Shown here: positions 40,622-48,302 of the stretch, piece after piece
Numbering within the stretch: the first letter of the stretch is position 1
Layout: each line of letters starts with the position of its first letter
Assembly (NCBI RefSeq): GCF_009299835.1
Contig: NZ_VKCZ01000020.1
Span: 744,001 to 808,000 of the forward strand
Reading direction: 5' to 3'
DNA: 64,000 bases
From: Microlunatus speluncae
Lineage (GTDB): Bacteria; Actinomycetota; Actinomycetes; Propionibacteriales; Propionibacteriaceae
Made by a program: the position numbers and the translations under genes
The notes under the pieces: generated by a model
Told to the model about the DNA's origin: nothing
Seen by the model: only the letters and a program-made list of their open reading frames with translations
Databases searched by the model: none

Positions 40622-41152
40622 ATGGACGATCAACGATCCGGCTCGATTGAGATCGCACCGCTGCAGTCGCAGGGATCCCTGTACGGATTCATCGTTTCCG
40701 GGCGCTGGCCGGCGGACATGGTCGAATGGTCCAAGATCCTGATCTTGGCGGTGCAGCTCGCCGCGGTGCCGGGTCTGGTGCCGACGACGACGGTCTACCG
40801 GGTCCGGGAGGACAAGCCCGACATGACCCCGGCCGCGGTCGGACTGGTGGTGGCCGAGGGCTCACTGATCGGCGACGACGCGCTGCAGCCGGGCCAGTTC
40901 GCCCGGGACGAGCAGCCGCCGGGCCTGTTCGTGCTGCATCCACCGGGGCAGACCATCACCTCGGTCCGCGATCACGAGGTCGCGTCCGGCTGCGTGTTCC
41001 TGCCCGGCTTGCCGTACCTGGGGCTCGATCACCGGGCGGCATGGGTGGAGGCCGACATCGAGGGTACGGTGACGCACCTGGTCAGCCGCGGCGATCTCGA
41101 CCCCAACACCGACGCCGACACCGCCGCCCTGGCGATGCTTCTCGCCGCCTGA
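40622..41152 (+). CDS. Hypothetical protein (176 aa)
   Basis: A 176-residue soluble protein, not recognised. The N-terminal part (IEIAPLQSQGSLYGFIVSGRWPADMVEWSKILILAVQLAAVPGL) is followed by a beta-rich half: RVREDKPDMTPAAVGLVVAEG, PPGLFVLHPPGQTITSVRDHEVASGCVFLPG. The C-terminus is acidic with an Ala-rich helix. GGAGGGGATC precedes the ATG. It ends 13 bp before the long inverted repeat at 41166. Confidence 0.7.
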   Translation: MDDQRSGSIEIAPLQSQGSLYGFIVSGRWPADMVEWSKILILAVQLAAVPGLVPTTTVYRVREDKPDMTPAAVGLVVAEGSLIGDDALQPGQFARDEQPPGLFVLHPPGQTITSVRDHEVASGCVFLPGLPYLGLDHRAAWVEADIEGTVTHLVSRGDLDPNTDADTAALAMLLAA

Positions 41153-41165
41153 GCCCCTCCATTTT

Positions 41166-41221
41166 GCCGAGTTGTCAGAACTGAGTTGTGTCCTGGCACA
41201 ACTCAGTTCTGACAACTCGGC
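41166..41221. terminator. 25-bp perfect inverted repeat between convergent genes
   Basis: Arms 41166-41190 and 41197-41221 (starting GCCGAGTTGTCAGAACTGAG) are perfect complements around a 6-nt loop. It sits between the hypothetical gene stop and the folD stop. The stem begins within an ATTTT context. Probably a bidirectional terminator. The first 10 bases GCCGAGTTGT recur after the purF stop at about 26017. Confidence 0.7.
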
Positions 41222-41233
41222 TGGGGTGGGGGT

Positions 41234-42082
41234 TCAGAGGCGGGTGAGGGCGGCGTCGACGGTTTGGGCGAGCAGGGTGGCGATGGTCATCGGGCCGACG
41301 CCACCGGGCACCGGCGTGATCCAGCTCGCCCGCTCGGCCGCCGCCGCGTACTCGACATCGCCGACGTTGCCCGGGTTGTAGCCCGCGTCCACGACCACGG
41401 CGCCGGGCTTGACCCAGTCACCGCGGATCAGCTCCGGCCGGCCCACCGCGGCGACGATCAGGTCGGCGGTCCGGACCACCTCGGCCAGGTCCCGGGTCCG
41501 GGAGTGGCAGTAGGTGACGGTCGCGTTGCGCTCCAGCAGCAGCATGCCGACCGGCTTGCCCAGGATCGGGCTGCGGCCGACGACGACCGCGTGCTGGCCC
41601 TCGAGCGGCAGTTGGTACGCGTCCAGCAGCCGGATGATCCCGCCGGGAGTGCAGGACTGGAAGCCGGTCCGGCCGAGGCCCATCGCCGCGAAGGAGGTCA
41701 TGGTGACGCCGTCGACGTCCTTGTCGGCCCGGATCGCCTCGAACACCGCCGGCTCGTCGACCTGGCTCGGCACCGGGTGCTGCACCAGGATGCCGTCGAC
41801 CGTGTCGTCCGCCGAGAGCTCCTCGACCCGGGCGACCACCTCGGCGGTGGTGCTGGTGTCCGGCAGCTCGATCCGGCGCGACTCGAGGCCGTACTTGGCG
41901 GCCCGGTTGGCCTTCATCTTCACGTACGTCTTCGACGCCGGGTCCTCACCGACCAGGACGGTCACCAGGGACGGCTTGCGGCCGAGCCGTTCGGTGATCT
42001 TGGCCGCGCGGTCCGCGGTCTCCTCGAGCAGGGCTTGTGCGGTGGCGGTTCCGTCCAGGATGCGTGCGGTCACGTGCCTCAT
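41234..42082 (-). CDS. folD: Bifunctional methylene-THF dehydrogenase/cyclohydrolase
   Basis: 282 residues; interconverts 5,10-methylene-, methenyl- and 10-formyl-tetrahydrofolate with NADP. Motifs: VLVGEDPASKTYVKMK (catalytic Lys in YVKMK), DGILVQHPVPSQVDE, KDVDGVT, CTPGGIIRLL, AVVVGRSPILGKPVGMLLL (NADP fold), CHSRTRDL, DAGYNP and TPVPGGVGPMTIATLLAQT. Start ATG 42082; a GTG three codons later is possible. Supplies formyl-THF to the purine pathway elsewhere in the window. Confidence 0.97.
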   Translation of the reverse strand: MRHVTARILDGTATAQALLEETADRAAKITERLGRKPSLVTVLVGEDPASKTYVKMKANRAAKYGLESRRIELPDTSTTAEVVARVEELSADDTVDGILVQHPVPSQVDEPAVFEAIRADKDVDGVTMTSFAAMGLGRTGFQSCTPGGIIRLLDAYQLPLEGQHAVVVGRSPILGKPVGMLLLERNATVTYCHSRTRDLAEVVRTADLIVAAVGRPELIRGDWVKPGAVVVDAGYNPGNVGDVEYAAAAERASWITPVPGGVGPMTIATLLAQTVDAALTRL

Positions 42083-42189
42083 TATGGCCCTCGGCCCGCA
42101 CCCGGCCGACCGGCCCCGAACAGAACCCGACCCGCAGCTCGGTGTGAACTGCGGGCCGGATCGTCCGTGGGCAAGCGGGTGCTGCCGGG

Positions 42190-43908
42190 TTACAGGATCT
42201 CGTACTTGACCGGAACCACCCCGGCGTTGAGTCCGCCGATCTCACGCATGGCCGCCTTCGACAGGTCGAGGCAGCGGCCCTCGATGTACGGACCCCGGTC
42301 GAGCACCGGGACCGTGACGGTCTTGCCGTTGACCAGGTTGGTCACCTTGACCTTCGTGCCGAACGGCAGCGACTTGTGCGCCGTGCTCAGCTGCTCCGGG
42401 TCGAACCAGCCGCCGGTCGCCGTCTCCTGCGGCTCGTCGTAGAACGAGGCCTTGCAGGTGCCGGTCTGGCCCGACTCCGAGCTCGACTTCTTCTTCTTGT
42501 TCTTGCTCGGCTTGTCGACCTGGCCCGACCCACCGGCCGCCGGGTGACCGGAGGAGTAGGTGGTGACGTGGACGTGGTTGTAGTGGTTGGCCGAGTCGTC
42601 GCCGCGGTCGGCCATCCACCGCCAGCCCTCGCCGTTGCGCTCGATGTTCCAGATCCGTTGCTGCCAGATCAGGTAGTTGATCCCCAGCGACTTGTGGTTC
42701 TTCTTCAGCCAGGCGGCGATGTCGTCACCGAGCGCCTTGCCGGAAGAGCTGCTGTAGTTGGGCACCATGATGTCGATCGCGCGGCCGTCCCGGTGCTCGG
42801 CGTTCCAGGATCCGGGGCGCACCCCGTAGAACGTCTTGACCTGCGGGAAGTGCTCCAAGATCGCGCGGTGCACCTTGACCGTGTTGTTCTGCAGGCCCTT
42901 CTCGTCGGCGTAGTCGCCGGAGTCCATCGACGGCCCGCCGCCACCCGATGAGCCGCCGCCGGAGCTGTCGGCCTTCGGCTTCGTCTTGGACAGATACTTG
43001 GCGGTGACCCAGCGGACCGCGTTGTCGTACACGATCTGGGCCCGGCCGCTCTTGATCACGCCGGTGATCTTGAGCTTGGTGCCCTTGCCGACGTCACCGA
43101 GATCCTTGAAGTTGTCGGAGCTGGTGGACCTGATCATCAACTCCGTGGTCGCGTACCGGGTGCCGGTGATCTTGGGCAGCTTCGGCACCGACGGCGCGTT
43201 CACCTGAGTGTTGGACAGGTATTTGGCGGTGACCCAGCGGACGGCGTTGCCGTACACGATCTGGGCCCGGCCGTTCTTGGTCGCGCCGGTGACCTTGAGC
43301 TTGGCGCCCTTCTTGACCTCGGTGATGATCCCGAAGTCGGCGTCCGCGGTGGTCCTGATCAACAGGTCCGTGGTCGCGGTCCGGGTCCCGGTCGTCTTGG
43401 GCAGGCCGTTGGAGCTGGCCAGATACTGCGTGCTGACCCAGCCCTTGCTGTCGCCGACGGTCACCTCGGCGAAGCCGCGGGACACCTTGCCGGTGAGCGT
43501 GACCTTGAATCCGTCCGACAGGGTGGTGATCTTGTCGTAGGAGAGGCCAGGGCCCTTGCGGACGTTGAGATCGGTGGTGGTGATCTTGACGCTGCCGGTG
43601 TTGATGTCACTCGGCGCCGCCAAGTCCTTGTCCTTGGTCAGGTATTTGCTGGAGATGTAGGCGATGTCGCCGTTGAACCTGACCTTGGTCCAGCCGCTGC
43701 TGGAGCTGAGGGCGGTGATGGTGCCGCCCCGGTAGAGACCGCCGATGATCGACTTCGCGGTGCTCGGGCCGGACCGGATGTTGACCCCTTCGGTGGCGGT
43801 GGCCTGCCAGCCGGCCTCGGCCGGTTGCATCCCCATCAGGGCCACCACCACGCCCGCAGTCAGGGCGAGGGCCGACACGGTCTTGGCCGCGCGGATGGTG
43901 ATACTCAC
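42190..43908 (-). CDS. Secreted SH3 / ARB_07466-like / RlpA-like cell-wall protein
   Basis: 572 residues. Signal peptide 1-~32 (SALALTAGVVVALMGMQPAEA). Four SH3b repeats at ~37-90, 108-165, 178-232 and 251-307. A Gly/Ser linker (315-330). An ARB_07466-like domain, 335-450, with HRDGRAIDIMVP and NHYNHVHV, resembling zinc D,D-peptidase sites. A Ser/Lys linker (465-482), then an RlpA-like double-psi barrel, 483-572, with ASFYDE, AHKSLPFGTKVKVTN and VPVLDRGPYIEGRCLDLS. The GTG start has GAGGAAG upstream. Likely binds and remodels peptidoglycan. Combining the two putative hydrolase modules is unusual. Confidence 0.88.
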   Translation of the reverse strand: MSITIRAAKTVSALALTAGVVVALMGMQPAEAGWQATATEGVNIRSGPSTAKSIIGGLYRGGTITALSSSSGWTKVRFNGDIAYISSKYLTKDKDLAAPSDINTGSVKITTTDLNVRKGPGLSYDKITTLSDGFKVTLTGKVSRGFAEVTVGDSKGWVSTQYLASSNGLPKTTGTRTATTDLLIRTTADADFGIITEVKKGAKLKVTGATKNGRAQIVYGNAVRWVTAKYLSNTQVNAPSVPKLPKITGTRYATTELMIRSTSSDNFKDLGDVGKGTKLKITGVIKSGRAQIVYDNAVRWVTAKYLSKTKPKADSSGGGSSGGGGPSMDSGDYADEKGLQNNTVKVHRAILEHFPQVKTFYGVRPGSWNAEHRDGRAIDIMVPNYSSSSGKALGDDIAAWLKKNHKSLGINYLIWQQRIWNIERNGEGWRWMADRGDDSANHYNHVHVTTYSSGHPAAGGSGQVDKPSKNKKKKSSSESGQTGTCKASFYDEPQETATGGWFDPEQLSTAHKSLPFGTKVKVTNLVNGKTVTVPVLDRGPYIEGRCLDLSKAAMREIGGLNAGVVPVKYEIL

Positions 43909-44280
43909 GGACTCTTCCTCCTCAACACGGCCTTCCCGGACCGATTGAACGGATTCCCTCAGGACGCAATCACCGCCGTCCCCCAAGTCACGCCAGTAAC
44001 TACAACCCCAAGCTGCGCAGGACTTTAATCTCGTAACATCAGCCACGGCAAGGGGTTGAGTAGGGGTTGAGGGTTGGAAGCAAGGCGACACGCCGCGTGC
44101 GGGGCAGAAATAACAGCCGTGTCATTCCGCTTTGACCAGCGGTGGGACCGGTTTCGGCCCAGATCGGTACGATCGGCGGCACGGGGTCCGAACCCTCAGG
44201 GAGAACTCGAACCGGTACGGCGAATTCTCAGCGGCCCTCGATGGGCGGCTCAGGTTTGCGCGAAGGGCAGAGGTGGCGGA
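43909..44280. other. Divergent intergenic region
   Basis: 372 bp upstream of both the cell-wall protein and the metallopeptidase genes. I looked for a c-di-AMP (ydaO-type) riboswitch because such genes often carry one, and did not find its conserved motifs. No other structure was recognised. Confidence 0.4.
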
Positions 44281-44631
44281 GTGGCGATCGAGCTGTCGGT
44301 GGAACGCTTCGAGGAGCTGGTGTCAGCGGCCTTGGACGAGGTCCCGCCCGAGCTGGCCGCCCTGATCGACAACTGCGTGATCCTGGTCGAGGACTCGCCG
44401 CCGCCGGGCGAGAACCTGCTCGGACTCTATGACGGCATCCCGCTGACCGAGCGCGGCACCGATTACGCCGGCGTCCTGCCCGACCGGATCTTCATCTACC
44501 GGCTGCCCACCCTCGCCATCTGCGACACCGTCGAAGACGTGGTCGAGGAGGTGCACATCACCGTGGTGCACGAGATCGCCCACCACTTCGGCATCGACGA
44601 CGCCCGCCTGCACGACCTCGGCTACGCCTGA
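44281..44631 (+). CDS. Metallopeptidase family protein (zincin-like)
   Basis: 116 residues. The zinc motif is VVHEIAHHFGIDDARLHDLGY, an HExxH with a downstream Asp, ending the protein as in the actinobacterial 'metallopeptidase family' (DUF1025-type). Residues 1-60 (FEELVSAALDEVPPELAALIDNCVILVED) and PPPGENLLGLYDGIPLTERG match the family. The GTG at 44281 was chosen because GGTGGCGGA lies just upstream and the domain starts there. Substrate unknown. Confidence 0.9.
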   Translation: MAIELSVERFEELVSAALDEVPPELAALIDNCVILVEDSPPPGENLLGLYDGIPLTERGTDYAGVLPDRIFIYRLPTLAICDTVEDVVEEVHITVVHEIAHHFGIDDARLHDLGYA

Positions 44632-44646
44632 CTCGTGATCGCGGGC

Positions 44647-45708
44647 TCAGCTCGTTGCGCGGTCGAGGCGGCGGAGGGCGTCGAGGGCGTGCCGGACGGT
44701 GTCGAGGTCGTCCGACTCGAGGTTGCGGGCCAGTCGCTTGATCGTGGCGGGGTCGAGGCCGTGCCGTTCGGCGGCGGCCAGGTTGGCCGGGGTGGTCAGG
44801 TCGAAGGACAGCACCGTCGTGGCCTCGTGGCGCAGGGCCTGGCTCCGGGTCACCGGCTTCTTGGCCGCGGTGACCTGGCGCTCCAGCGAGGTCGGGTCGA
44901 ACACCGACCCGGTCAGTGCCGGTCCGATCAGGGCCGCGTAGCCGACGTTGCCGGCGCGGTTGGGATGGTACGACTCCTCGACCGGATTGCTCAGGCCGTT
45001 GATCCACTCCGGGTCGTCGCACACCGCGTGCCCGTCGAAGGCCGACCGCGGATCGACGAAGGTGAAGCCGTGGTTGCCGGCCTTGGCCGCGATGAGGGCG
45101 TCGAGGTCGTCGACGCCGGCGTTGAGCGCGGCTTCCTCCTCCGGGCTGAAGAAGGTCGCGGCGTTGCAGTCCTCGCCGTTGAAGATCCACGGATAGCCGC
45201 CGATCGCGACCGTCGCGTCGGGCGCGGCGGCGCCGATGGTGCCGAACAGCGAGTCGTAGCGGCCGGGCAGGACGTTGGCGATCACGGCGTTGCCCTTCGC
45301 GATCTCCCCTTCGCAGTCGCTCAGCCAGCCGGGCAGCGCGCATTCGGTGAGGACGTCGGCGAAGCCGGCGTCGTTGCCGCCGATGGTCATCGACACGTGC
45401 GTGGTGCTGCTGCTCAGCGCCTGGACCTGGTTGCCGGCGACATCGGCCGTGACCGCTCCGCTGCAGGCCTGGTAGTCCAGCGTCAGGCCGTACGCGTCGC
45501 CGATCAGGGCCGGATAGCCGTACGGGGAGCGATAGCAGTCATCCTGCTTGTCCCGGGTGCCGACCCCGGCCGAGTAGGAGTCGCCGAGGGCGACGTAGTG
45601 GGTGGCGGCCGCCCGTGCCGGCGTCGCGCCGAGCGTCGTGAGCAGGGCGAGCAGGACTGTCGTGGTGGCGGTGACGATCAAACCCCGCCGCAGTGTCGAG
45701 GACATCAC
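44647..45708 (-). CDS. Secreted SGNH/GDSL lipase-esterase
   Basis: 353 residues. Signal peptide 1-~33 (TTTVLLALLTTLGATPARA). SGNH blocks: HYVALGDSYSAGVGTRD (block I, nucleophile Ser in GDSYS), VSMTIGGNDAGF (block III Asn) and EESYHPNRAGNVGYA (block V His). Paired Cys residues fit disulfides in a Streptomyces-type extracellular lipase. The C-terminal ~80 residues (VTRSQALRHEATTVLSFDL...) are an unusual added helical segment. Confidence 0.92.
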   Translation of the reverse strand: MMSSTLRRGLIVTATTTVLLALLTTLGATPARAAATHYVALGDSYSAGVGTRDKQDDCYRSPYGYPALIGDAYGLTLDYQACSGAVTADVAGNQVQALSSSTTHVSMTIGGNDAGFADVLTECALPGWLSDCEGEIAKGNAVIANVLPGRYDSLFGTIGAAAPDATVAIGGYPWIFNGEDCNAATFFSPEEEAALNAGVDDLDALIAAKAGNHGFTFVDPRSAFDGHAVCDDPEWINGLSNPVEESYHPNRAGNVGYAALIGPALTGSVFDPTSLERQVTAAKKPVTRSQALRHEATTVLSFDLTTPANLAAAERHGLDPATIKRLARNLESDDLDTVRHALDALRRLDRATS

Positions 45709-45772
45709 CCGATCGATCCTCGCAGGTTTTTCGCCCGTACGGAAGGGATGACGGTAATCCTTGACGTGACGG

Positions 45773-46087
45773 CTAGGCGACCAGGACGTAGCCGATCGCG
45801 CCGAGGGCGATGATCATGACCAGGGTGGTGAGGGCGGCTGCGGTGCGGCCGTCGGTGCCCAGCCGGGGTGCGGCCCAGGTGGCGTTGTTGATCTTGTACC
45901 GGCTGGCGGACAGTCGGCCGAGGGTGATGGCGGCGATGATCGCCACGGCAGCGACGGCGATCGCGGTGGCAGGGGAGTGGCCGAAGATCAATCGCGAGAT
46001 GATCAAGGCGCAGGCCAGGCCGGACAGGGTGGTGCGCTGCCAGGCCAGCGTGGTCCGCTCGTTCTGCAGTCCGGGGTCGGCGGGCAT
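45773..46087 (-). CDS. DUF202 family membrane protein (short)
   Basis: 104 residues. DPGLQNERTTLAWQRTTLSGLACALIISRLIF is the DUF202 signature (NERTxLAWxRT), followed by two more spans (IAVAAVAIIAAITLG, LTTLVMIIALGAIGYVLV). It follows the larger DUF202 gene by 6 bp, and such pairs are a common arrangement. Function unknown. Confidence 0.88.
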   Translation of the reverse strand: MPADPGLQNERTTLAWQRTTLSGLACALIISRLIFGHSPATAIAVAAVAIIAAITLGRLSASRYKINNATWAAPRLGTDGRTAAALTTLVMIIALGAIGYVLVA

Positions 46088-46093
46088 GATCGA

Positions 46094-46480
46094 CTACTGC
46101 AGGACGACCACGACCGCCACCACCGCGACAGCGGCGATGCCGACCGCGACCACCGTGAACAGCGGCGACGACGGCAGCGGGTGCTGCTGCCGGAGGGCGC
46201 GCTCGTTGCGGACCCACCGGGTCAGCCCGCCGACGCCGCAGGCGACGCCACAGACGATCAGTGCGATGGCCGCCGCCCGCACCTCGAGGCTGACCGGGCC
46301 GCTGAGCCCGGCGATCGCCATCACGCCGACGCCGCCGGCGAGGAAGCCGAGCGCGGTCCGGATCCAGGCCAGGAAGGTGCGCTCGTTGGCCAGCGTGAAC
46401 CGCGGATCGGGCTCAGTACCGACGCCGTAGACGTAGCGCGGCCAGCGGCGGTCGGGCTCACCGGGTGGCTGTGCGGTCAC
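46094..46480 (-). CDS. DUF202 family (YidH-like) membrane protein
   Basis: 128 residues. DPRFTLANERTFLAWIRTALGFLAGGVGVM is the YidH/DUF202 motif. Three spans in total, the last being LFTVVAVGIAAVAVVAVVVVL. The GTG at 46480 was chosen because TACGAT (46488-46493, minus strand) lies 7 nt upstream. It sits between the GroEL-apical-like gene and the short DUF202 gene on the same strand. Confidence 0.88.
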   Translation of the reverse strand: MTAQPPGEPDRRWPRYVYGVGTEPDPRFTLANERTFLAWIRTALGFLAGGVGVMAIAGLSGPVSLEVRAAAIALIVCGVACGVGGLTRWVRNERALRQQHPLPSSPLFTVVAVGIAAVAVVAVVVVLQ

Positions 46481-46487
46481 GACTGTG

Positions 46488-46493
46488 ATCGTA
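46488..46493 (-). promoter_or_regulatory. Candidate leaderless -10 box of the DUF202 pair
   Basis: TACGAT on the minus strand, 7 nt before the GTG at 46480, in the 28-bp gap after the GroEL-apical-like gene. Confidence 0.45.
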
Positions 46494-46508
46494 GCCGTGA
46501 CGCCACGA

Positions 46509-47204
46509 TCAGTGATCGGCGGCCGCAATCACCGAACTGCGACGGGATTCGGCCACCCAGCGGTCGCAGCGGCCGAGATGATCATCGGGCAGATAGCCGG
46601 CCTGCAGGTCGCCGGCGGAAGCCGCGACGGCCTCGGTCGCGGTGATCGCGGCGGCTCGGGCATCGTCGTCGGCGATCAGGGCGAGCACGTTCAGCATGTT
46701 TCTGATCCGGTTGACCTCGAGCGTCTTGCGTACGTCCTCGGCAAACTCGGGCGCCATGATCACCAGCGACTGCCGGGCGGCGATCATCCGTTCCAGCACG
46801 CTGAGCAGCTCCCGGACCGAACGGATCGGGTCGGCACAGACCAGCACTCGCGGCCGGTCCAGCACACTCCAGCCACTGGTCTTGTCGGTGATGAAGAAGT
46901 CGGACGCCCGCCGGGCGGTGATGATCGTGGGCGAGGAATCCTTGAGCTGGGTGGAGATCTCGGTCCGATCCTCGGCGGACAGCTCGGTGCTGGTCGCGTC
47001 CTCCGGTGGCCGGTGGGCCTCGAGGTCGGTCAGGTAGCGCGGCGGCTCGGCGTCGGGGGCGAACCGCGGGATGTCCCGCTTCGGCGGCGACTTGATCGCG
47101 GCCAGCGCGCGTTCGCGGCGCTTGCGGTCCGCGATGGACCCGTACCCGATCACGACGACGCCGATCACGAAGATCACCACCAGCGCGATCACCCAGGGCT
47201 CCAT
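46509..47204 (-). CDS. Membrane-anchored protein with GroEL apical-domain-like region
   Basis: 231 residues. One N-terminal span (3-21, VIALVVIFVIGVVVIGYG), a basic stop (DRKRRER), and an acidic linker (45-95). Residues ~100-195 match the GroEL apical domain in order: FITDKTSGWSVLDRPRVLV, SVRELLSVLERMIAARQSLVIMA, VRKTLEVNRIRNMLNVLAL. In GroEL these are the FI...ILL, IREMLPVLE..GKPLLIIAED and TLVVN..R.....AVKAP segments. The last part (DDHLGRCDRWVAESRRSSVI) fits the return strand to the hinge. Equatorial and ATP-binding parts are absent. Perhaps a membrane-tethered protein-binding module; function unknown. ATG 47204 chosen over an upstream ATG because the span starts there. Confidence 0.7.
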   Translation of the reverse strand: MEPWVIALVVIFVIGVVVIGYGSIADRKRRERALAAIKSPPKRDIPRFAPDAEPPRYLTDLEAHRPPEDATSTELSAEDRTEISTQLKDSSPTIITARRASDFFITDKTSGWSVLDRPRVLVCADPIRSVRELLSVLERMIAARQSLVIMAPEFAEDVRKTLEVNRIRNMLNVLALIADDDARAAAITATEAVAASAGDLQAGYLPDDHLGRCDRWVAESRRSSVIAAADH

Positions 47205-47283
47205 GGCCACAGCCTGCCACGCCGCCGCGTCGGACCGCCCGATCACGGACTGGGCTGCCGGGATTCGTCCGTGTTCGCTGGTT

Positions 47284-47289
47284 TACAGT
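47284..47289 (+). promoter_or_regulatory. Candidate leaderless -10 box of the FabH-like gene
   Basis: TACAGT ends 6 nt before the ATG at 47296. Confidence 0.45.
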
Positions 47290-47295
47290 CAGCCC

Positions 47296-48252
47296 ATGGT
47301 GGAGACGGCGCGGGTCGGGTCGGTGCTGGTCGGAGCCGGGCATTACCAGCCCGAGCGGGTGATGACGAACGACGAGATGGCGACGATCGTCGAGACCTCG
47401 GACGAGTGGATCCGGCAACGGACCGGGATCGTGACCCGCCGGATCGCGGCCGACGACGAGACCGTGGTCGACCTGGCAGAGGCCGCGGCGCGGGACGCGC
47501 TGACCTCGACCGGGGTGCCGATCGCCGAGATCGATCTCGTCATCGTGGCGTCCTGCACCTCTGATCAACGCTCGCCGAACACGGCCGGCCGGGTCGCGGA
47601 GCGGCTCGGCCTGCACGGTCCGGCCATCATCGACGTCAACGTCGCCTGCTCCGGTTATGTGCACGCGCTGGCGGTCGCCGATCAGGCGATCCGGGCCGGG
47701 GCGGCGACGACGGCGCTGGTGATCGGCGCCGAGAAGCTGTCCGCGGTCACCGACTGGACCGATCGGACGACCTGCGTCCTGGTCGCGGACGCCGGGGGTG
47801 CCTTCATCCTGCGGCGCAGTGATCAGCCGACGGTCAGCGATGTCACCTGGGGCTCGGTGCCCGAGCTGGCCGGTGCGGTGCGGATCGAGCCTCCGGTCAA
47901 CAAGTTCGCCCAGGAGGGCAAGTCGGTGTTCAAGTGGGCCATCTCCGAGGCCGAAGGCCTGGCTCGCAAGAGCGTCGAGCGCGCCGGCTACGAGCTGTCC
48001 GACATCGGCATCTTCGTCAGCCACCAGGCAAATCTGCGGATCATCGAGCCGCTGGCCCGGCAGCTCGGCCTGACCTCGGCCATCGTCGCCACCGACATCA
48101 CCGCGTCCGGCAACACCTCGGCGGCGAGCATCCCGATGGCGTACTCCAAGCTCGCTCGGGCGGGGGAGTTGCCGGCCGACACTCCGGCGCTGCTGTTCGG
48201 GTTCGGCGGTGGGTTCGCGTACGCGGGCATGGTGGTCCGGACGCCGAAATGA
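47296..48252 (+). CDS. 3-oxoacyl-ACP synthase III (FabH-like)
   Basis: 318 residues of the thiolase superfamily. Catalytic triad intact: Cys118 (VNVACSGYVHAL), His243 (VSHQANLRII) and Asn273 (ITASGNTSAASIP). DEWIRQRTGIVTRRIA is the FabH N-terminal motif and FGFGGGFAYAGMVVR the C-terminal one. It should condense acyl-CoA with malonyl-ACP to start fatty-acid synthesis. No fab cluster is nearby, so it may be a secondary FabH supplying branched or special starter units. Confidence 0.92.
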   Translation: MVETARVGSVLVGAGHYQPERVMTNDEMATIVETSDEWIRQRTGIVTRRIAADDETVVDLAEAAARDALTSTGVPIAEIDLVIVASCTSDQRSPNTAGRVAERLGLHGPAIIDVNVACSGYVHALAVADQAIRAGAATTALVIGAEKLSAVTDWTDRTTCVLVADAGGAFILRRSDQPTVSDVTWGSVPELAGAVRIEPPVNKFAQEGKSVFKWAISEAEGLARKSVERAGYELSDIGIFVSHQANLRIIEPLARQLGLTSAIVATDITASGNTSAASIPMAYSKLARAGELPADTPALLFGFGGGFAYAGMVVRTPK

Positions 48253-48302
48253 TCATGTCGCGGTCTTGAGCTCAACCCGGCTTGAGGTTGCACACTCGCT
48301 GC

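Noticed and set aside
43909..44080. c-di-AMP riboswitch upstream of the cell-wall protein
   Set aside because: Expected by analogy with other wall hydrolase genes, but the conserved purine-rich ydaO motifs were not found.
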